Part shown: positions 8,184 through 16,644 of the stretch, piece after piece
How the letters are laid out: each line of letters starts with the position of its first letter
Numbering within the stretch: the first letter of the stretch is position 1
Origin: Desulfobacterales bacterium
GTDB taxonomy: Bacteria > Desulfobacterota > Desulfobacteria > Desulfobacterales > JAFDDL01
Direction of reading: 5' to 3'
Assembly: GCA_034003325.1 (NCBI GenBank)
Contig: JAVEYW010000008.1
Location: 62,001-126,000, forward strand
Length of the DNA stretch: 64,000 bases
Notes under the pieces: model-generated
Told to the model about the DNA's origin: nothing
Seen by the model: the letters and a program-made list of their open reading frames with translations, nothing else
Database searches by the model: none
Program-made: the position numbers and the translations under genes

Positions 8184-9071
8184 CTAATGGCGCTTCGGTC
8201 CCAGAAACGGCTCAAAATGATACCACTCGAACGGTGTGCGGCGGAGTTGGTGTTCCATTAGATTCGCGTATGCTTGGATAGACCGGTCAATCGCCGAGCG
8301 ACGGTCCTTGCGGGACTGCGCAGGAACATAAACCGGAGGGGACACGCTGAAATGATAGGTGCGCCGGCCCGTTTTGGATGCGAAAAAAATAAAAAGCGGC
8401 GCGCCCGAAACCAAAGCCAACACATGGGGTGCCTCCGGCAGCCGAACCTCGCGGCCCAGAAACCGCACCGGTATCGCCCGCTGATCGCGCCGCCAGATTC
8501 TATCTCCGGCCATGGAAACAAAGCCGCCCGATTGGAGAAACGAAACCGCTTCCACCAGGGCAAAGGGAGAATCGCCTTCCCGGTCCACGGCCAGGACATG
8601 AATCCCGCCGGCTTTTAAATCGCGCTTTTGCAGATGCTCGATCTCGTCTCCTGCACGTTGGCCCATATAAAGCATCAGCCGCAACTCCGGCAGGCTTTGC
8701 TGTAAGAGGTGCGCCGCCACCTCCCAATTGCCCATATGGGTCATGAGCAGAATCCCCCCTTCGTTTTTCCGCATGGCTTGCAGCAAATGATCCCGCCCCT
8801 CGAAGCTGTAATCAATGCGCACGCCGTCCTGCAGCAAGTACCGGTCCAGAAACACAGAGGTGAAATTTTGAAATTGTTTCCAGGTGCACCTCAAATGCCG
8901 GCGCAGGCTTTGGTCCGGAAACAGCGCGCGGTAAAACCGGACACCCACAGCGACCCGCCGCGGGAACAAGAGAAAATACCCGGCCGCAATACCGCGCGAT
9001 ATCCCCACGAACACCCATGTGCCGAAGACCTTTGAGGCAAGCGTCAGCAGATGATAAAAGAGTTTACGCAT
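8184..9071 (-). CDS. LpxL/HtrB-like lipid A-type acyltransferase
   Basis: A 295-residue protein of the Lip_A_acyltrans family. A hydrophobic N terminus (residues 4-36) anchors it in the inner membrane. The catalytic HxxxxE motif is seen as THMGNWEVA, and a later GDRIWRRDQ segment matches the second conserved block. Such enzymes transfer acyl groups from ACP to a glycolipid. It follows the GT2 gene by 18 bases. In aryl-polyene clusters the corresponding protein is, as I recall it, a glycosyltransferase-acyltransferase fusion (ApeK type); here the same two activities are separate adjacent genes in the same order. A cluster-specific function is therefore likelier than lipid A synthesis. Confidence 0.85.
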   Translation of the reverse strand: MRKLFYHLLTLASKVFGTWVFVGISRGIAAGYFLLFPRRVAVGVRFYRALFPDQSLRRHLRCTWKQFQNFTSVFLDRYLLQDGVRIDYSFEGRDHLLQAMRKNEGGILLMTHMGNWEVAAHLLQQSLPELRLMLYMGQRAGDEIEHLQKRDLKAGGIHVLAVDREGDSPFALVEAVSFLQSGGFVSMAGDRIWRRDQRAIPVRFLGREVRLPEAPHVLALVSGAPLFIFFASKTGRRTYHFSVSPPVYVPAQSRKDRRSAIDRSIQAYANLMEHQLRRTPFEWYHFEPFLGPKRH

Positions 9072-9089
9072 GGATGAGATGGCCCGCCG

Positions 9090-9812
9090 TCATTGCGGCA
9101 TCCCGTGCATCACCCGTTGCGTGATCAGGCGCGTGAACATTCCGGTATTGCGAAGAAAATCGAAAAATGGGTGAAAATGGGAAATCCGCTCCCGGCCGGG
9201 CGGGTAGATCACACCGATGGGTGCCTCGATTACCGGTATTCCGTGCCACCCAGCTTTGACCAGCACCTCGATTTCGAATTGATAACGCCTGGCCGTAACG
9301 CCGAGGTCCAGCACTTCCGGTAATGGATAAATGCGAAATCCGCTTTGAGAATCGGTTGTCAGGGGCCCCCCTGCCATTTTGATCCAGAAATTTGAAAATT
9401 CACGGCCGAACCGGCTGGTCCAGGGCGCGCCAGCCGCCAGCATGGCCTTTCGGCATCCGACCACAATCGGTCGGGTTTCAGGGGGTACGTCACGCAAGGC
9501 CTGAATCAAAACATGCGCCTCTTCAGGGTCATGCTGACCGTCGGCATCCAGGGTAATCGCCCAATCGGCGCCCTGCGCAACCGCCGCCCGCATGCCGGTC
9601 AGCAAGGCCGCGCCTTTCCCCCGGTTAACCCCATGGCGCAACACGCAAACGGGGGGCGCATCCTGAACGGCATGAGACCCACCGTCGGTGGAGCCGTCGT
9701 CCACTACGATCACTGCAAACCCCGATTTCATGCATTTTCGAACCACGGCCGCAAGGGTGCGCCCGTGATTATAGACCGGTATCACGACGATAAACCGCTC
9801 GGGCAGAGTCAC
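9090..9812 (-). CDS. Family 2 glycosyltransferase (DPM/dolichyl-phosphate-mannose-synthase-like)
   Basis: A 240-residue GT-A fold enzyme. Motifs are VVIPVYNHG at the start, VVDDGST, and the metal-binding DADGQHDPE. It resembles soluble polyprenyl-phosphate or lipid glycosyltransferases. The start is placed at the GTG at 9812 because GGGGAGGAAGG lies just ahead and the catalytic domain begins at once. An in-frame ATG at 9905 that overlaps the upstream stop (ATGA) would add 31 non-conserved residues and lacks a good ribosome site. It sits directly before the LpxL-like gene. It probably adds a sugar to the product or its lipid anchor; donor and acceptor are unknown. Confidence 0.85.
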   Translation of the reverse strand: MTLPERFIVVIPVYNHGRTLAAVVRKCMKSGFAVIVVDDGSTDGGSHAVQDAPPVCVLRHGVNRGKGAALLTGMRAAVAQGADWAITLDADGQHDPEEAHVLIQALRDVPPETRPIVVGCRKAMLAAGAPWTSRFGREFSNFWIKMAGGPLTTDSQSGFRIYPLPEVLDLGVTARRYQFEIEVLVKAGWHGIPVIEAPIGVIYPPGRERISHFHPFFDFLRNTGMFTRLITQRVMHGMPQ

Positions 9813-9901
9813 TCGCCTTCCTCCCCGAGCACATGCACCCGCACCGAGTTCCAGATTCCGGAAGATCGAATCAACTTTCTCATTTTCATAAGATTCCCTC
9901 A

Positions 9902-11653
9902 TCATACGGCGGACGTTGGAATTGCCGGCAAATATGCCATAGCCCAGGTACCCGGCCCCATGTGAGCACCGGAGGTCAGAGACAGCGGTCGTACCATAAT
10001 TTCCGCAGCCGGCAGCAGGGTTTGAATTTGAGCGGCAGCCGCATTTTCCACCCAAAAGCGGTTGTCCGAATATTGCAACAGGACCAGGGGCGCGCTCTTT
10101 GAATTAAAGCGCTGCCGCAACCGCGTCAGGGCAAATGCCAGTTGGTCCTTCCGATGCCGGACCACGGCCACCTTAACCGCCCCTTCCCGGGTGGGTGAAA
10201 TGACCGGTTTAAGGCTCAGCAGATCTCCGCAAAATCCACGCGTTTTTGAAATCCTGCCGCCTGCGGCCAAAAACTTGAGCTGGTCCAGAAAGACCAATTC
10301 ACAACTCTCTTCCACCGCCGCATGGGCGAAATCAATGACCCGGCGGGCATCGGCACCGCCCCGGGCCAACCGTGCCACAGCCTGCGCGATGATGCCCAAA
10401 CGGCCGGAAGCTGCACCCGTGTCGATAACCGTAAAGCCATCCGCGCGCTCGTGCCGGGCCTGCCAGGTGAGCGCGGCCTGACAATTGCCGGTAAAGGCCG
10501 ATCCCACACACAAGTAAAGCACGGAATCAAACCGGCGGACGGCGCTCAGGTAAGATTGCTCCCGCTCAAAAATCGAGGCCTGAGCCGTGGATACCTGTTG
10601 GCCCTGCGCCATGGCCGCATACAGTTCGTCAGGATCAAAAAGCGTTTCCGGAAAGGCCCGATCCCCCATGACAAGATAGCTGTTCAGCAGGGTGATGCCC
10701 AGCGCGGCGGCATCCGCCTGAGTGATGGAGCCGGCGGCGTCGGTTATGATATGAACAGGCGCGGAAGGGCTGAACTGTTGAATTTCAGGCACCGCTGCAT
10801 CCATCGACTCTTCAGACCAGGCCAGCACTCGGCCGAGCACGTCCGCACGCTTGCGCAGCCGGGCGGTGTCTTCGGTATGCAAATGAAGTTTAAGACGGCC
10901 GGCGGATTCATTCAGCACCATGCTGTGTCCGCAACTTGAAAAGCGATGGCGGGCTTCGTCGACACTTATGTCGGCTTCAATCAGCGTATTGACGCAATAC
11001 CCGTTGCCAAGTTCGATGCGCCCCGGCCATTCAGCGGCGATTTTAAGCTTGCCCGGAAAAATATCCGTTACCGGCCGCAACGCTTCGGAACGCCCCGAAA
11101 GGCGGGCAAAAAATGCCTCCAGGCAGATAAAAACACCCAGGGCACCAGCATCGATCACACCGGCCCGTTTGACCGCGGGCAGGATATCCGCCGTGTCGGC
11201 CACCGCCTTTTCCATACAGTGAATAACCGAGGCGGCATTTTCAGCGGTCGCTTCCCAACCGTTGTCCGGCGGAACCATACCGGCCAGCGCATCGAACACC
11301 GACAGCATGGTGCCGGGTTGCGGATCACTGATGGCCTGTTTTGCTTTTTGCCGCCCCCGATGAATGGCCGCACCCAGCCCGCCCGTGATTTCGGCTTTCA
11401 GCAATTCGGCAAAAAAGGGGGCGGCGATATTTCCGCTGTTTCCGATTGCCGCCCGCATCAGACCCCGGACCGATACTTCCGCATCTTCGAACGGCCAACG
11501 TAACGGCGAAAGGCTGATCTTCAGGTTTCTCCCCGTATCCGCATCCGCCACGGGAAACACATTGATCTGATCCAGCAGCCCTGACCAGGCCGCCAGGCGT
11601 TCGTACCCAAAGCAAAGAGGACTATGGCGTTCCATCGTATTTTCTTTAACCAT
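9902..11653 (-). CDS. DAK2-DegV fusion: probable fatty-acid kinase (FakA-like + FakB-like)
   Basis: About 583 residues. The N-terminal part (to about 200) is a DAK2/DhaL-like ATP-binding domain with the aspartate signature INVFPVADADTGRNL, matching the FakA kinase signature. The C-terminal part (from about residue 300) is a DegV/FakB fatty-acid-binding domain: VHIITDAAGS start, VSTAQAS loop, GSAFTGN, LAAGGRISK and the final AHMGPGTWAM histidine motif. FakA and FakB are separate proteins in Gram-positive bacteria and together make acyl-phosphate from free fatty acid and ATP; here both are in one chain. The ATG at 11653 is taken as the start because the frame upstream overlaps the thioesterase gene and offers only TTG; ATG at 11635 is an alternative. 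The ribosome site is weak for either. Confidence 0.82.
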   Translation of the reverse strand: MVKENTMERHSPLCFGYERLAAWSGLLDQINVFPVADADTGRNLKISLSPLRWPFEDAEVSVRGLMRAAIGNSGNIAAPFFAELLKAEITGGLGAAIHRGRQKAKQAISDPQPGTMLSVFDALAGMVPPDNGWEATAENAASVIHCMEKAVADTADILPAVKRAGVIDAGALGVFICLEAFFARLSGRSEALRPVTDIFPGKLKIAAEWPGRIELGNGYCVNTLIEADISVDEARHRFSSCGHSMVLNESAGRLKLHLHTEDTARLRKRADVLGRVLAWSEESMDAAVPEIQQFSPSAPVHIITDAAGSITQADAAALGITLLNSYLVMGDRAFPETLFDPDELYAAMAQGQQVSTAQASIFEREQSYLSAVRRFDSVLYLCVGSAFTGNCQAALTWQARHERADGFTVIDTGAASGRLGIIAQAVARLARGGADARRVIDFAHAAVEESCELVFLDQLKFLAAGGRISKTRGFCGDLLSLKPVISPTREGAVKVAVVRHRKDQLAFALTRLRQRFNSKSAPLVLLQYSDNRFWVENAAAAQIQTLLPAAEIMVRPLSLTSGAHMGPGTWAMAYLPAIPTSAV

Positions 11654-11703
11654 CGATTGGTCATCTGCATTTTTTGACGGAGTGGATGTCCGGCCGCCAG
11701 CAA

Positions 11704-12114
11704 CTAGCAAAAACCCAATGCACAGCGAATGTCATCGGGAATTTCAAATTCCAATTCCATCTCCGGATACCGGACCGCCACATGCTCGCTGGTGCCCCGG
11801 GCGCAGAGCGACCCGTCCCGCAGCAGACGAATTTCAAACTGCATCACGATCTTGTATTCGGCCTCGGTCACGGTCGCACGACACATAAACTCATCAAAAG
11901 GCCGCAACGGCGCTATGTGCTTGATGGAGGAGCGGGTCAACGGAAAAACAAACTTTTTATTGATCATGTAATCATACAAATCAATCCCGGCCGCGGCAAA
12001 AAGCCCGAACCGGGCCACATCAAAATATTTAAAATAATTGCCGTGCCAAACCACCCGCATGGGGTCCAGGTCGTGAAAGGCAACTTTCAAATTCACTTCG
12101 TAACTGTAACTCAT
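11704..12114 (-). CDS. 4HBT-type acyl thioesterase (YbgC/FadM-like hot-dog)
   Basis: A 136-residue hot-dog protein. The N-terminal motif HDLDPMRVVWHGNY matches the DxDxxxxVxHxxY signature of 4-hydroxybenzoyl-CoA thioesterase-type enzymes, in which the first Asp region is catalytic. The ATG at 12114 is used; a TTG four codons upstream is possible. It hydrolyses acyl-CoA or acyl-ACP. Its neighbours are an AMP-dependent ligase upstream and a fatty-acid kinase fusion downstream, so release of a free acid followed by phosphorylation to acyl-phosphate is a plausible sequence. Comparable thioesterases occur in aryl-polyene clusters. Confidence 0.87.
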   Translation of the reverse strand: MSYSYEVNLKVAFHDLDPMRVVWHGNYFKYFDVARFGLFAAAGIDLYDYMINKKFVFPLTRSSIKHIAPLRPFDEFMCRATVTEAEYKIVMQFEIRLLRDGSLCARGTSEHVAVRYPEMELEFEIPDDIRCALGFC

Positions 12115-12208
12115 ATTCAAGCACAACCAAATTATTCTCTAAAAAAATTCTAACCATCCAGTCGCCATTCGTACACCGACCGACCATCGAAAGGCAAGGT
12201 TGACGGGG

Positions 12209-13570
12209 TCATAAAAACATTCCCTCAATGGTTTTCCGATCGAATTTCCCGGTACCGGTGGTGGGAATTTTATCAATAATTTTGAAACGACGCGGGCAGG
12301 CATAAGCTTCTAACGCCTTCCGAGACGCCCAGGTCAACTCTTCCACACTCAAGTTTCCCTCGACCACGGCGACAATTTGGTTCTCGCGCGCCTTGCCAAC
12401 GGGCAGCGCAATAACCACGGCCTCCTCGATGCGCGGATCCTGTCTCAAGGTTTGCCGGACCGCTTCCATATCGACCCGCTTGCCGCCGACCTTAACGACA
12501 CCGTCGGCGCGGCCCAAGAGCATAAACCGGTTCTGCGCCGTGGCAACCGCCCGGTCACTCAATTGGAAATAGCCGTCGGAGGCTTCGATCAGGCCCGGTG
12601 AAAGATAGTCGGATCGAATCCGCATGGATTCCCCTTCTATTTGAAGATCGACGGATTCAAAAGGCGCAAAATCGACCTGCCCAGCGGCCCGAATGCGCGA
12701 GGCCACGCCGCCGGTTTCGGTGGAACCGTAAATTTCAACAATGTCAACGCCGGTCTGAGTGCTGAAGGCTTCCCCATCTTGGGCCGCAAGCAGACCCGCG
12801 GACGAAAAGGCCCGTCGCAGGGCAAGGGCCTTAAGCGGGTATCCGTTTAACGCACGGTAATGCGCCGGTACGCTAATTAAAAGGGTGGCTGCGCTTTCAC
12901 GCAGCGCCGTTTCGATTTCCGCCGGAAAAGACGGCGTGCATGCAAACACGGATGCCGAGGCGGCCACCGGCAGCAAAATGGAATACAGCAGACCGTAAAT
13001 ATGATGGGGATTGACCGTCGCCACCAGGCGATCACCGGCAGTTACCTGGTGCGTATCCTGCAAATAGAACGACTCGGCCAAAAGGTTGCGAACGGTTTTG
13101 GGCCACAGGCGCGGAGCGCCGGTGGTACCCCCCGTAAATAAATACATCCACGTTCTTTCGGGATTCACCGGCATGGATTCCGGCACCGGGGACCAGCGCC
13201 TTTCCGCGATACTCGGCACAATCCCCCGAACACCGGGCGGCAGGTCTCTTGGGCTGTCAATAATCGCGTGGCGAAAACCGGTCGATTGCCGCAACGCCTC
13301 AAGAACCTGAAGATCAAAGGCATAAGGCAGCACAAGCGTGAGACCGCCCGCCAGCGCAGCCAGCACGGCGGCTGCCGTTACGCCTCGATGGTCGGTGCAT
13401 AAGCAAACTACCTGTTCCACTGCGTTGTCGGCGCCGAAATATGCCCGAATATCGGCCGCCATGGCATAAACTTGCCGGTAAGTGGTCGTTGAGAGGAGAA
13501 ACTGTTTTTCAGGAAAAACGGGGCCGACCATCATCTGCGCAAGACGTCGTCTGAAATCCGCTTCCTTCAT
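12209..13570 (-). CDS. AMP-binding acyl/aryl-CoA or acyl-ACP ligase
   Basis: A 453-residue adenylate-forming enzyme, shorter than typical fatty acyl-CoA synthetases (over 500) and similar in size to the AMP ligases of aryl-polyene clusters. Motifs are LFTGGTTGAPR (ATP loop), IYGSTETGG (A5), and the C-terminal GTGKFDRK with the catalytic lysine. It activates a carboxylic acid, perhaps an aryl starter acid, as the acyl-adenylate and passes it to ACP or CoA. The start ATG at 13570 overlaps the stop of the MBL gene (ATGA), so translation is coupled; an upstream frame to 13600 lies inside the MBL gene. No aromatic ammonia lyase or chorismate lyase gene is seen nearby, so the substrate is unknown. 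Confidence 0.87.
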   Translation of the reverse strand: MKEADFRRRLAQMMVGPVFPEKQFLLSTTTYRQVYAMAADIRAYFGADNAVEQVVCLCTDHRGVTAAAVLAALAGGLTLVLPYAFDLQVLEALRQSTGFRHAIIDSPRDLPPGVRGIVPSIAERRWSPVPESMPVNPERTWMYLFTGGTTGAPRLWPKTVRNLLAESFYLQDTHQVTAGDRLVATVNPHHIYGLLYSILLPVAASASVFACTPSFPAEIETALRESAATLLISVPAHYRALNGYPLKALALRRAFSSAGLLAAQDGEAFSTQTGVDIVEIYGSTETGGVASRIRAAGQVDFAPFESVDLQIEGESMRIRSDYLSPGLIEASDGYFQLSDRAVATAQNRFMLLGRADGVVKVGGKRVDMEAVRQTLRQDPRIEEAVVIALPVGKARENQIVAVVEGNLSVEELTWASRKALEAYACPRRFKIIDKIPTTGTGKFDRKTIEGMFL

Positions 13571-14514
13571 CTCAATGGATCGGAATCTTTCAGGCACCAA
13601 CTTAAAAACCCCTTGATACTATTGGTTAAAAAAAACACTTCCCGTTCCCGCTCTGCTTCCGGCAATTGATCATAACCCACCAGCTCCGGATCTTCTGAAA
13701 GCAGCCGGTCAAGGCAACGCGTTACCAGATTCTCCGTGGGGCCACATTTGGCTTCCAATTCGATCACTCTTTCCCAAAAAAGAAGCTGCGCCCGGTGACG
13801 AACCAGGTATTGCGCCGCATCGGGTTGAAGACCGAAATGGCCATAGCAGATGGTATCGGGGTTCAGGGCGATCAAGGCATTCAAGCTGGACAGGGCTTTA
13901 TCAAGAAAGAACGTCGCGGGGGTGGCGGGCCGCATCCAGGATCGCCCGTCCGGCAGCTGAATACAGACGCCGCCAGCTTCACCGGCAAATAAATAATCGG
14001 GGGTTAGATAACTCACATGATGCGGCGAATGCCCGAGGGTCTCCAATGGCGTGATGGCAGGGGACTTAAACCGGTCTGCCGCCATGAGCAGCGGCGCAGG
14101 GACAGCGGTGAGGGGGCCATAAGCTTTTGCCGTTTCGCCAAGCGTGGTCAGGGAGCCGGCCCAAAGACGCTCCGGCGCCATCAAATGCGCGAGACCGTTT
14201 GCATGGACAACGATCGGGGTATCGGGAAAATGAAGAGACAACGCCCCGACGCCGCCCGCATGATCCAAATGAATATGCGTCAGAAGGATATAATCGAGAT
14301 GCGTAATCCCTATTTTTTGAAGCGCCTGCCGTAATAAAGGAACAGTTGCGGCCGGTCCGACATCCACGAGAACCGTAGAGGGCCCCTTATAAGCCCACGC
14401 CCCAATAAACCGCGAAAACCCCGCCAAGGGCGGGGTCAATTCAATAAGATACAGGTTGTCGGCATATGAATGAATAGGCGCTTTCAAATCAAAGTATCCG
14501 GCCTTGCGTGACAA
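13567..14514 (-). CDS. MBL-fold metallo-hydrolase
   Basis: A 315-residue metallo-beta-lactamase-fold protein. The metal motif THIHLDHAG is complete, with further histidines at HSPHHVSY and CYGHFG, so a dinuclear zinc/iron site is likely. The start appears to be TTG at 14514, since no ATG or GTG occurs before the fold begins. Such enzymes hydrolyse thioesters, phosphodiesters, lactones and similar bonds; the helical C-terminal extension (about residues 225-315) recalls glyoxalase II-like and flavodiiron-like relatives. It is the first gene of the cluster's minus arm and its stop overlaps the ligase start. It might act as an acyl-thioesterase in the pathway, but the substrate is unknown. It is not a usual member of aryl-polyene clusters. 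Confidence 0.8.
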   Translation of the reverse strand: MSRKAGYFDLKAPIHSYADNLYLIELTPPLAGFSRFIGAWAYKGPSTVLVDVGPAATVPLLRQALQKIGITHLDYILLTHIHLDHAGGVGALSLHFPDTPIVVHANGLAHLMAPERLWAGSLTTLGETAKAYGPLTAVPAPLLMAADRFKSPAITPLETLGHSPHHVSYLTPDYLFAGEAGGVCIQLPDGRSWMRPATPATFFLDKALSSLNALIALNPDTICYGHFGLQPDAAQYLVRHRAQLLFWERVIELEAKCGPTENLVTRCLDRLLSEDPELVGYDQLPEAEREREVFFLTNSIKGFLSWCLKDSDPLR

Positions 14515-14529
14515 ATTCCGGGGTAAATA

Positions 14530-14679
14530 TCAATCCATCTGCATCTCTTGCTCGAGTTTCTCGATCTCGGATGCCACCTGTTGCCTTTGCGTTTCGCTAA
14601 GATCCCCATTTTGCAATTGCTTTTTTAATCCGATCAACCGCATCTCCTGGCGGTAATCGTTACATGTGTACTTAGGCAT
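14530..14679 (-). CDS. Small helical protein (49 residues), unknown function
   Basis: A 49-residue frame from ATG at 14679 to TGA at 14530, too short to have been listed among long frames. The sequence begins MPKYTCNDYRQEM and continues as one charged amphipathic helix with a heptad-like pattern (LIGLKKQLQNGDL, then EIEKLEQEMQ). I recall similar short proteins with the same PKYTCNDYR start in other Desulfobacterota, but cannot verify it. It lies 54 bases downstream of the zinc-ribbon/receiver gene and 15 bases upstream of the MBL gene, all on the same strand, so it could be cotranscribed with either. Function unknown; the one cysteine near the N terminus is notable. Confidence 0.65.
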   Translation of the reverse strand: MPKYTCNDYRQEMRLIGLKKQLQNGDLSETQRQQVASEIEKLEQEMQMD

Positions 14680-14733
14680 GCCATTACTCCGATCCGGCGG
14701 GTTTCATCATGAGTATCCCCCGGGATAATAAAA

Positions 14734-15372
14734 TTAGTAGCGTCCAATCTTCTTCATCGTTTCCCTGAAAACACGGTAAAACGCTTTTTTTTCCTTTAAA
14801 GCGCGAGTCAAAATTTTACCAAACTCGCCGATATTGTCGATATTAAGAATCAAATCAACACTATTATTAAAGGCCATCATCTGATCCATGGTTTGAAACC
14901 GCCGGCTTAACAGCGTCACAAAAATATTCCGGCGTACCGACATCAACTGACGTTCCAAATAGATCAGGACCCCGTTGGCGCCGGGGTCGTTCGTGCCGAA
15001 CAATTCATTGACAACCACCACATCATACTCATGATACCGCATATTCCGCAACGCACTGCGGGCATCCGCGGCTTCCGTCATTCGATACCCCATTTCAGCG
15101 AGGGCAGCCTTGATTTGACTTTTGATAGACGGGTCCGATTCACAAATCAGCGCGGTTTCGACCCCCTCCTCCATATAGCCAAACGGGCTTTCCTCCGTAT
15201 TTGAAATATCCGAATCCATCACGGCCGTTGCATCGCTTGAAGGGGCAGGCGGACCGGTCACCGTTATTCGGCTTTCGCATTTGGTGCATTTAAGCGTCAC
15301 GGTTTTCCCTGAAGGAATTTTATCGTCCGGAATAGTGAATTTGCTCTGGCAGTTGTCGCAAACAACATTCAT
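14734..15372 (-). CDS. Zinc-ribbon (MJ0042-type) protein with receiver-like domain
   Basis: A 212-residue protein. Residues 1-35 form a zinc ribbon with two CxxC pairs (VCDNCQSKF and LKCTKCESRI), the MJ0042 family type. After a linker of about 30 residues comes a receiver-like alpha/beta fold (from ALICESDPSI to about residue 190). The usual phospho-accepting aspartate of beta-3 would lie in YDVVVVNELFG, where Asn-Glu replaces the expected Asp, so it may not be phosphorylated. ATG at 15372 is chosen because this puts the ribbon at the N terminus as usual; ATG at 15390 also exists. It follows the two pilus ATPase genes on the same strand, suggesting a role in twitching motility control. Confidence 0.78.
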   Translation of the reverse strand: MNVVCDNCQSKFTIPDDKIPSGKTVTLKCTKCESRITVTGPPAPSSDATAVMDSDISNTEESPFGYMEEGVETALICESDPSIKSQIKAALAEMGYRMTEAADARSALRNMRYHEYDVVVVNELFGTNDPGANGVLIYLERQLMSVRRNIFVTLLSRRFQTMDQMMAFNNSVDLILNIDNIGEFGKILTRALKEKKAFYRVFRETMKKIGRY

Positions 15373-15417
15373 TTTATTCAAAAGCTCCATGTTCCCGGTG
15401 CATTACCGGTTCCGGTC

Positions 15418-16590
15418 TTATTTGCGGACGGATTTCTGGTATTCCCGGTCAATTTCAAGAGAGTTGATATCCGTGGTGGCTTCTCCTCGGGAGCTTTTGA
15501 CCGAATCAATGCTCCGGCTCATGACGGCCTTTCTGGAAGCATAGGCCATAGCCGTCTCCTGCGAAACCAACCCCTTCTCATAAAGATCCGCAATGTATTC
15601 ATCAAAGGTGATCATGCCAAAGGGGCGTCCCGCCTGCATCATTTCGTAAAAGGTCTTGCCCTCGGATTCACCATGGAGTATCGATTCTTTTACCCGCAGG
15701 TTGGTGCCGAGTATCTCAAAGGCCGCGATTCGTCCACCGCCCACCTTGGGCAACAGCCGCTGCCCGACAATCCAACGCAAGGTGTCCGCCAGCCGTATAC
15801 GGACTTGATTCTCCTCTTCCGTGTTAAACATACCCAGAATGCGGTTTATGGTTTGCCCTGCATCCACCGTATGCAGTGTGGTCAACACGAGGTGGCCGGT
15901 TTCCGCGGCGCTCAGTCCGATCTCAACCGTCTCCCGATCCCGCATTTCGCCGACCAGAATCACCTTGGGGGCCTGACGAAGGGCGGCACGCAATCCGCTG
16001 GCAAAGGCGCTAAAATCCGCCCCCAGTTCCCGCTGATTGAACGTCGATTTCTTGTGCGGGTGCTGATATTCAATGGGATCTTCCAAGGTGACCACATGAA
16101 CGGATTTGGTTTCATTTACCTGGTCCAGAATGGCCGCCAGAGAGGTTGATTTTCCGGACCCGGTGGCACCGGTGACAAAGACAATGCCATTTCGTTCCTG
16201 CGCGATTTTATAAAAAATTTCCGGAAGCTCCAGCTCGCGAATCGTGGGAATCTTGGTCTCAAGTTTTCTTAAAACCGCTGAAATATAATTGGATTGTGAA
16301 AAGATATTGACCCGGAAACGCGCCTTTCCGGCCAGATGGTAGGAAAGATCACAAGAGCCTTCCGTCAACAGCTTTTCCGTCAGGCGATGATCCTGATTGA
16401 TCAGATTCAGGGCAAAAATCTCCGTTTGAAAGGGCGTCAGGTTGCCGAAATGTGGCTCCATTTCCACGGGAATCAATTCTCCGGCGCTTTCCACTTGCAA
16501 CGGCTTTCCAACCGTCCAATTCAAATCCGACACGTTACGGTGCGCATCCAGCATTCGTGTCAATATATGGTCGATTTCCTGTTTTTTCAT
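15418..16590 (-). CDS. PilT/PilU-family type IV pilus ATPase
   Basis: A 390-residue secretion-type ATPase. Motifs are Walker A GATGSGKST, Asp box (VVTLEDPIEYQ), Walker B (VILVGEMRD) and His box (HLVLTTLHT). The family is the hexameric motor that retracts type IV pili by depolymerising pilin at the inner membrane. It is more divergent in its N-terminal domain than the adjacent upstream pilT (residues 1-90 begin MKKQEIDHILTRML rather than the LMHDQGASDLHL type), and has a longer C-terminal tail, as in PilU-like accessory retraction ATPases. It follows that gene by 54 bases, so the two are probably cotranscribed. Confidence 0.88.
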   Translation of the reverse strand: MKKQEIDHILTRMLDAHRNVSDLNWTVGKPLQVESAGELIPVEMEPHFGNLTPFQTEIFALNLINQDHRLTEKLLTEGSCDLSYHLAGKARFRVNIFSQSNYISAVLRKLETKIPTIRELELPEIFYKIAQERNGIVFVTGATGSGKSTSLAAILDQVNETKSVHVVTLEDPIEYQHPHKKSTFNQRELGADFSAFASGLRAALRQAPKVILVGEMRDRETVEIGLSAAETGHLVLTTLHTVDAGQTINRILGMFNTEEENQVRIRLADTLRWIVGQRLLPKVGGGRIAAFEILGTNLRVKESILHGESEGKTFYEMMQAGRPFGMITFDEYIADLYEKGLVSQETAMAYASRKAVMSRSIDSVKSSRGEATTDINSLEIDREYQKSVRK

Positions 16591-16644
16591 CCTATCAAGC
16601 CCCTACCCGTCGATACGGTCCTCTCAAAATGAAGGCACTCCCGG

